This document shows, in pieces, positions 5,175-9,335 of a DNA stretch of 9,335 bases. The stretch is taken from positions 1 to 9,335 of the forward strand of contig DVHY01000139.1 of NCBI GenBank assembly GCA_018711755.1, in the 5' to 3' direction. The notes under the pieces are model-generated. The model was given only the letters and a program-made list of their open reading frames with translations, did no database searches and had not been told where the DNA came from. Origin of the DNA: Candidatus Limivicinus faecipullorum. Lineage in GTDB: Bacteria > Bacillota > Clostridia > Oscillospirales > Oscillospiraceae. Each line of letters begins with the position of its first letter. Position 1 is the stretch's first letter. A program made the position numbers and the translations under genes.

Positions 5175-5948
5175 TCAAGCTCCTTCCTGGGACGGGAATT
5201 GAGAAGGGAACATGCAGGCCAGAACCACGGTCCTGGCGTCGGAAAACTCTGTGGAGCAGGTGGAGAGCGCCAGGATCTTAAGGCCGGTATCCGCCGCCCT
5301 GTCCAGAACTTCCCGGCGGAAGTGAAGGGAATTCTCGGCGGCATAGTCTGCCAGAGGGGAGGCGTCGCTGCGCCAGCGCTCAGGCTCGAAAATGTTATCG
5401 TCGGAAGCGTCCACCAACAGACAGGCGAAGATCTCCAGGCTGTAGCTGCCCTGGGGGAGAATGAGCTCTCCGGAGGAATTTTCATCGAAGAAATCTCCCT
5501 CCTTATACAGGGCCAGGTCGCCGAACATGCCGCTGTTTTCCATGTGGTGGCCGTAGAGCAGGGAGTAGGCGTCGCCAAAATCCCGGCTGTTGCGGGAGTC
5601 CAGAAAGATACTGCCGGAGAGAGAGAAATTCCCGTAGACGTCGGTATTGATATAGCTCAGGTTATCCTGCCCCTGGAGGACAGGGTGGTCTATCTGGGTG
5701 TTGTCCAGGGAGACCCAGGCGCAGACGTCGGGGTTTATGGCCTGGAGCTCCTGAAAGCCGGGGCTCTGCTCCCCCTCCTCAGCCTGGGGCTTCAACTTCA
5801 GCATATCCTCCCGGACGTTCTCCGCAGCGGAATATATCTGATTATTGTCCCAGAGAGCGTAGGCGGCATAGGCGCCGGAGAGGAGAAGGCAGAGGACCAC
5901 AAAGAAACTGAGCAGGAAATTTGCAGTACGAAGGAATATCCTGAACAT
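5175..5948 (-). CDS. Class B-type pilin sortase
   Basis: Sortases are membrane-bound cysteine transpeptidases that cut a sorting signal and join the product to an amine, on a pilin lysine or on cell-wall precursor. An N-terminal membrane anchor lies at residues 9-31. The catalytic domain holds His134 in LYGHHM, Cys231 in LSTCSTEF and Arg239 in DARTVVL. YGHHM and STCS(x)EFxDaR are class B features, as in streptococcal FCT pilin sortases, whereas most pilin sortases elsewhere are class C with a lid. The length of 257 aa is normal and the triad is complete. It lies between shaft pilin and basal pilin and most likely polymerises the (I/V)DTG-bearing subunits. ATG 5948 has no close ribosome site; AAAGGAG lies 23 nt upstream behind a hairpin, so initiation may be structured or coupled. 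Confidence 0.92.
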   Translation of the reverse strand: MFRIFLRTANFLLSFFVVLCLLLSGAYAAYALWDNNQIYSAAENVREDMLKLKPQAEEGEQSPGFQELQAINPDVCAWVSLDNTQIDHPVLQGQDNLSYINTDVYGNFSLSGSIFLDSRNSRDFGDAYSLLYGHHMENSGMFGDLALYKEGDFFDENSSGELILPQGSYSLEIFACLLVDASDDNIFEPERWRSDASPLADYAAENSLHFRREVLDRAADTGLKILALSTCSTEFSDARTVVLACMFPSQFPSQEGA

Positions 5949-5956
5949 GGTCCCGC

Positions 5957-5978
5957 CGGGGCTGCGCCCCGCTCCTTT
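5957..5978 (-). promoter_or_regulatory. Hairpin-separated ribosome binding site of the sortase
   Basis: On the minus strand, AAAGGAG (plus 5972-5978) is followed directly by a 6-bp hairpin CGGGGC-GCA-GCCCCG (plus 5957-5971) and then by 8 nt to the ATG. If the stem folds, the effective spacing falls from 23 nt to a normal value. The complementarity is seen; its use is inferred. Confidence 0.5.
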
Positions 5979-5993
5979 CTTTCAAACTGACCG

Positions 5994-6012
5994 CCGGGGC
6001 TGGGGTCCCCGG
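5994..6012 (-). other. Hairpin between shaft pilin and sortase genes
   Basis: CCGGGG (5994-5999) and CCCCGG (6007-6012) form a 6-bp stem with a 7-nt loop, extended by two GC pairs after a mismatch. It lies in the 99-nt gap after the pilin stop and lacks a clear T run. It could stabilise the abundant pilin message or reduce read-through into the sortase gene. Confidence 0.4.
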
Positions 6013-6047
6013 AGGCGGGGAGAGTTTAGAGAATGAGACGGAAGGAT

Positions 6048-7064
6048 TCAGGACTCCCGGGAGGAGCGCCGCTTCAGAAGGAAGAGGACCGCGCCGCCGA
6101 TGGAGAGGACCAGGAGCAGCACATAGGGAAGGCTGTCCAGGACGATGCCGGTGTCTACAGTGGCTTGCTTGTTATTGGTGATTCCTACGGTCTCGGAGGC
6201 GGTGTCGATTTTCTTATTCTGATCTGGGAAGATGATTTCGGCTTCTTCATAGCCCTCTGTGGTATAGTCAGCCTCAGCGACGGTATAAGTCACGCCATAG
6301 GGCAGATTCTCTATGGTAAAGGTCTCGCCGTGCTTGAGATAGAAGGTGTGGGACTTACCGTCAACGGATATGCTTGTGGTGGTTCCCGCAGCAGTTCCAT
6401 CTGTTAGCTTGCTGCCGCCGGAGACAGTATAGGAGCTGGCGTAGGTCTTGCCCTGCTCGCCGGTGAGGGTGACGGTTATAGCGAAGTATTTGTCACGGTC
6501 GCCCATATTGCCGGTGACGGTCTTTGTCACGGCCAGAGAGCCGGCAGAGTAGGTGTTTTCAAAAGCGCCGGTTTTGACATCTGTTTGACCATCTCCATCA
6601 GCGTCAACAAGGCTCATGGTGACAAAAGCAGTGTAGTAGGTCTGGGTCTGGTCGTCATATGCCACGGTTACTTTCATTTTCAGCGTGTCATTGGAATATG
6701 TAACGCCCGGAGTGCTGCCGGGGACTTCCTTAACATCGTAGGTGTAAATACCTACGGAGGGCCAATGGATGGAGGATAGGGCGACGCTAACGTCTTTGGT
6801 AAACCCGGTATCGGCGCTTGCCTCACCGCCGGCAAAGCTGACTGTTGCATCGGGAATTTCGGGTGCGACAGTCCCCTCCGCAGCGTCAGTAACTTGACCG
6901 TTTGAAAATTTAAAAGTAAAGGTTTCTGCCGGGGAAGTGGTATCTGCATTTTCCAGCTTGTAGGTTTTGCCAAAGCTTGCGTCTTTATCAGCTTCGGCAA
7001 AGGCGGCGGAGCCGAGGGATGCGACGAGAAGCAAAGCAAGGAGCAGAGACATAAATTTTTTCAT
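6048..7064 (-). CDS. Major (shaft) pilin, Spy0128/FctA-like
   Basis: The 338-residue precursor would be the polymerised pilus shaft subunit. A signal peptide covers residues 1-23 (LGSAAFA). Domain 1 (about 27-172) has the Spy0128 pattern with Lys36, Glu113 (YDVKEV) and Asn170 (FENTY). Domain 2 (about 176-299) has Lys181 (VTKTVTGN), Glu264 and Asn297/298 (ITNN). These are candidate intramolecular isopeptide triads. The sorting signal is VDTG at 303-306, then IVLDSLPY, a membrane span and KRRSS; no LPXTG exists. Lys164, six residues before Asn170, is a candidate acceptor lysine for polymerisation. ATG 7064 follows GGGAGGA (plus 7071-7077). Length, domain plan and residue positions nearly equal those of S. 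pyogenes Spy0128, as I recall them. Domain 2 and the C-terminus resemble the end of the adhesin gene upstream. Confidence 0.9.
   Translation of the reverse strand: MKKFMSLLLALLLVASLGSAAFAEADKDASFGKTYKLENADTTSPAETFTFKFSNGQVTDAAEGTVAPEIPDATVSFAGGEASADTGFTKDVSVALSSIHWPSVGIYTYDVKEVPGSTPGVTYSNDTLKMKVTVAYDDQTQTYYTAFVTMSLVDADGDGQTDVKTGAFENTYSAGSLAVTKTVTGNMGDRDKYFAITVTLTGEQGKTYASSYTVSGGSKLTDGTAAGTTTSISVDGKSHTFYLKHGETFTIENLPYGVTYTVAEADYTTEGYEEAEIIFPDQNKKIDTASETVGITNNKQATVDTGIVLDSLPYVLLLVLSIGGAVLFLLKRRSSRES
6108..6155 (-). repeat. Sorting-signal repeat, copy in shaft pilin
   Basis: This stretch, encoding DTGIVLDSLPYVL and adjoining residues, matches 8020-8068 in the adhesin gene at most positions. The similarity reflects a shared C-terminal module and is strongest over the sorting signal. 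Confidence 0.6.
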
Positions 7065-7134
7065 GTTGTTTCCTCCCGTGAACTATATTCAGCATATATA
7101 TCTTCCCTTTGCAAGAGAAGGAAAGTCCGAAAAG

Positions 7135-7695
7135 CTAGAGCCCGCGGCGGCGGAGGAGGCTTATGACCTTTGCCTCCACATCCTCCAGGGGCAGGGCCCC
7201 GAAGTCCCGGCTGTCGCTGGACTGGGTGCGGTAGTCCCCCAGAATGAAGAGGGAGTCCTCCGGCACATGATAGGGATAAGTGAGCTTATCCCCGGGGTAG
7301 GTGGGGTAGAGTATCTCCCCGGTCTGGAGAGTGCCGTTTACCAGCAGCTCACCCTCCGGGCTGATGTCCACATAGTCGCCGGGGCCGGCGGCAATGCGGC
7401 CCACATGCCTGCCGTCCTCCAGACTGTAGAGCACCAGGTCCCCCTTCAGGTATTCCCCCTGGAGCCGGAAGCCCAGGACCAGGTCTCCGTCCTTCAGGGA
7501 TGGGAACATGCTGTTGCCCCGGACCTGGCTTATAAGAAAGACCTGGGTAAAGAGAAGGTAAAAGACCAGGACCAGAAGCAGCAGGCGCAGAAGCAGGGAG
7601 AAAAAATCCTGCCGGTCCAGAGCCCGGTTTCGCCGGAGCTGGATTATCTTCGCCAGAGCCTGGCTGTGCTCTCTGTAATCAGCCACCGGCATCAT
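7135..7695 (-). CDS. SipA-like signal peptidase I homologue of the pilus locus
   Basis: The protein belongs to the S26 signal peptidase I family: cytoplasmic N-terminal segment, one membrane anchor at about 32-55, then an outer domain with box B GNSMFPSLKDGD (Ser62), box D GRIAAGPGDYVD and box E GDYRTQSSDSRDFG (153-165). In active enzymes box D begins with a catalytic Lys before Arg (KRV). Here that position is Gly99 (HVGRI), so the Ser/Lys dyad is broken. S. pyogenes SipA, encoded at the same place in FCT pilus loci, also lacks a functional dyad yet is needed for pilus assembly, so a chaperone or scaffold role is likely. Length is 186 aa. ATG 7695 overlaps the previous gene by 17 nt; a GTG at 7686 has better spacing from GGAAGG and may be the true start. 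Followed after 70 nt by the shaft pilin. Confidence 0.87.
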   Translation of the reverse strand: MMPVADYREHSQALAKIIQLRRNRALDRQDFFSLLLRLLLLVLVFYLLFTQVFLISQVRGNSMFPSLKDGDLVLGFRLQGEYLKGDLVLYSLEDGRHVGRIAAGPGDYVDISPEGELLVNGTLQTGEILYPTYPGDKLTYPYHVPEDSLFILGDYRTQSSDSRDFGALPLEDVEAKVISLLRRRGL

Positions 7696-7945
7696 CCTTC
7701 CGGGCCTGCTCCAGAAGAGCCTCGTATCTGGCCCGCTCGGCGCAGAGGGCGGCCTCGTACATGTCGTTTAGCTCGGCTATCCTTTTCCACACGTCGGCCT
7801 CGCTTACCCCTCCTATGAGCTGCCGCCTGAAGCTGAGCTTGCTGAGCCAGGGGCCTATGGCCTCCTGGGCGGGATTGAGGCGGAGCCGGGACTGGCCGCC
7901 GGGCTCAGAGCGCCGGGGGACTTTGTCGTTACTGCGTTTTGCCAC
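7679..7945 (-). CDS. Small helical protein, DivIVA-like, in pilus operon
   Basis: I do not recognise a named family with certainty. The 88-residue product has no signal peptide or membrane span, so it should be cytoplasmic. Residues 1-30 are basic and polar. Residues 37-83 contain FRRQLIGGVSEADVWKRI followed by a heptad-like helix rich in Leu, Ala, Glu and Arg (IAELNDMYEAALCAERARYE). The phrase F-R-x-x-L-x-G-G-V followed by a helix recalls the start of DivIVA/GpsB domains, which bind curved or septal membrane. The GTG start at 7943-7945 has AGGGGGA 7 nt upstream. It begins 14 nt after the adhesin stop and overlaps the SipA-like gene by 17 nt, which indicates coupled expression. A role in placing the pilus machinery is speculation; it has no counterpart in the streptococcal locus that I know of. 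Confidence 0.75.
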   Translation of the reverse strand: MAKRSNDKVPRRSEPGGQSRLRLNPAQEAIGPWLSKLSFRRQLIGGVSEADVWKRIAELNDMYEAALCAERARYEALLEQARKDDAGG

Positions 7946-7959
7946 GGGTATTCCCCCTT

Positions 7960-9335
7960 TCAGCGGTCACGGCGGCGCCGGCCCTTCTTTATGAGCAGGA
8001 GGCCGCCTGTCCCCGCCAGGGCCAGGATGAGGACATAGGGCAAGCTGTCCAGTACTATGCCGGTGTCAATGTTGACGTCCTTGGTGTTGGTGACAACAAT
8101 GTCCACATACCTGGTGCCGTCGGAGGGCACAGGGTAGCTGCCGGTGATTGGGGTGCCGCCTGCCGTTGCTATGCTCATGGTATAGCCGTCAAGATTGGGC
8201 TCGGTTATGGTGAGGGTGGAGCCGACTTCCGCCATGAGATTGAGCTTCTCCCGGTGCTTCAGACTGAAAGTGGCCGTCTTCCCGTCGGCAGAGAGCGTAT
8301 AGCCTGTACCTGGCTTCATGGGCTTGTCGGATGTGACTTTGAACTCAAAGCTTTTGCTGAAAATTCCCAGGTTGCCCTTCACTATCTTCTGGATATTTAC
8401 GCTTACATATTGCAGCTCGTTGCTGATGGACTTGCTCTGGACCGTGACCCAGCCTGTTCCGTCCCACTGTTTCAGGACGAAGCTGGATGCGCTTTGCAGC
8501 TCAACCAGGTACAGGCTATCCGTACCATAATAGTTAACAGGAGACTGATGTTCTATGAGGTAGTAATTCCCGGTGGGTATTTTGGCAAAGCTCACCCTGC
8601 CTTCCGAGTCGGAGACTGCTTCATATGGCTGGGTTTGACCGGAGATTATGTAGTTGCCATCCTGGTCCTTTTCTACCTCCGGCGGGTTGCCAGACTCCGC
8701 ATTCTCGGCGGGGTAGAGGTAGAAAACCGCACCGGGAAGGGGGTCGCCGTTCTGGTCCAGCTTGCTGATGCTGAGCTGGCCGGTACTGCGGCGGTTGCTG
8801 ACTTCAAGGAGGATTTGCTCTGCCTCCTCCGGATCAGTGGTGACATTGCCCCAAGTGTCCAGATACTTCATAGGCGTGTAGTTCACGTCATAATAGCGGT
8901 ATCCGTCGCCGCCCAGCTGCTCAGAATAGCTCCAGTCGCCTATCTCGGTCTCCAGAAGGCTGTATTCCACCGGACTGCCGCCCATGTACAGGGGGACATC
9001 ATTTTCAAAAGTATGCCTCCAGGTATCACCGCTGAGCTCCTTTTTAAAATCGGCAGCCATGTTCTGGCCGTTATAGTACAGCTGGAGAGTTACTGGGGTA
9101 TTCTCACCGTCCAGCCATTCCTTCTCCACGGTGAGAGGTACGAGCCTGGAATAGTTGTTTATCTGAAGTTCAGAATTTTCGACCTGGGTATAGACCCGGT
9201 TATCCGAGGAATTTTCGGCTTTGGCGGAGTCTATCCTACCGCTGGCATCCATGACCACAGTGATCGTGCCGGGGTCGGCATAGCCCTTGGGCACTTCCTC
9301 TGTAAAAGTAAAGGTGAAGTTACCTGAACCGGTTC
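7960..9335 (-). CDS. CnaB/SpaA-domain pilus tip adhesin, C-terminal part
   Basis: The gene is open at the window edge; 457 codons are visible and the N-terminus, signal peptide and any thioester or binding domain are missing. Numbering the visible part from GTG 9294, a CnaB-type domain covers 52-168 (Lys58, Glu115, Asn167). A SpaA/prealbumin-type domain covers 173-293 (LSISKLDQNGDPLPGAVFYL start, Lys178, Glu248, Asn292). A third domain covers 296-404 (Lys303, Glu365, Asn403) and resembles domain 2 of the shaft pilin. All three candidate isopeptide triads are complete. The end is a sorting signal: IDTG at 409-412, IVLDSLPY, membrane span, KKGRRRRDR. The reading frame continues without a start of its own through the edge, so GTG 9294 is not the start. 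First visible gene of the pilus operon, in the cpa position of FCT loci. Confidence 0.92.
   Translation of the reverse strand, partial: TGSGNFTFTFTEEVPKGYADPGTITVVMDASGRIDSAKAENSSDNRVYTQVENSELQINNYSRLVPLTVEKEWLDGENTPVTLQLYYNGQNMAADFKKELSGDTWRHTFENDVPLYMGGSPVEYSLLETEIGDWSYSEQLGGDGYRYYDVNYTPMKYLDTWGNVTTDPEEAEQILLEVSNRRSTGQLSISKLDQNGDPLPGAVFYLYPAENAESGNPPEVEKDQDGNYIISGQTQPYEAVSDSEGRVSFAKIPTGNYYLIEHQSPVNYYGTDSLYLVELQSASSFVLKQWDGTGWVTVQSKSISNELQYVSVNIQKIVKGNLGIFSKSFEFKVTSDKPMKPGTGYTLSADGKTATFSLKHREKLNLMAEVGSTLTITEPNLDGYTMSIATAGGTPITGSYPVPSDGTRYVDIVVTNTKDVNIDTGIVLDSLPYVLILALAGTGGLLLIKKGRRRRDR
8020..8068 (-). repeat. Sorting-signal repeat, copy in adhesin
   Basis: Counterpart of 6108-6155 in the shaft pilin gene. 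It encodes the same DTGIVLDSLPYVL core with mostly silent differences, so selection appears to act on the protein motif. Confidence 0.6.

Noticed and set aside
5199..5990. Plus-strand open frame of 263 codons opposite the sortase
   Set aside because: The sortase triad and membrane anchor are on the minus strand; the plus frame has no ribosome site or motif.
7939..9327. Long plus-strand open frame (462 codons) opposite the adhesin gene
   Set aside because: It is an antisense shadow of a gene with clear CnaB/SpaA domains and a sorting signal; its own protein shows no recognisable motif.
1..9335. tRNA, rRNA, CRISPR array, transposase or attachment site
   Set aside because: I looked on both strands and saw no cloverleaf, regularly spaced repeats, recombinase motifs or terminal inverted repeats.

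Overview
The window looks like a GC-rich chromosome segment from a Gram-positive anaerobe in the Clostridia, probably near the Oscillospiraceae/Ruminococcaceae. This rests on the infC-rpmI-rplT operon with a Firmicutes-type attenuator leader, strong GGAGG ribosome binding sites, Rho-independent terminators and sortase-anchored surface proteins. The genus is an inference; no rRNA or species marker is present.

Region 1 (1-1480, + strand) is the translation operon: a near-consensus promoter, a leader whose 83-91 segment can pair with the 5' arm of an intrinsic terminator at 167-194, then infC (IF3, apparently starting at an AUA codon), rpmI (L35), rplT (L20) and a terminator. Region 2 (1500-2670, + strand) is a lone D-2-hydroxyacid dehydrogenase with a perfect 19-bp bidirectional terminator. 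Region 3 (2742-4342, - strand) holds a solitary hypA nickel chaperone with a possibly structured 5' leader and, upstream of it, an SDR oxidoreductase with its own promoter.

Region 4 (4456 to the right edge, - strand) is a sortase-assembled pilus operon. In transcription order it has a multidomain CnaB-type adhesin (cut by the window edge), a small helical protein related in look to DivIVA, a SipA-like signal peptidase homologue lacking the catalytic lysine, a two-domain shaft pilin, a class B-type sortase and a small basal pilin. Apart from the small helical gene, this is the gene order of the Streptococcus pyogenes FCT pilus locus (cpa-sipA-fctA-srtC-fctB). The shaft pilin is almost the length of Spy0128, with candidate Lys/Glu/Asn isopeptide triads at nearly the same positions. 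Tip and shaft share a non-LPXTG sorting signal, (I/V)DTG followed by IVLDSLPY, while the basal pilin carries TPRTG. This suggests that one motif is used for polymerisation and another for wall anchoring.

The most notable points are the FCT-like pilus locus with its unusual sorting signals, the SipA-like protein with glycine at the lysine position, the extra helical gene, the AUA start and antiterminator of infC, and a frameshifted signal-peptide remnant beside the pilus operon end.
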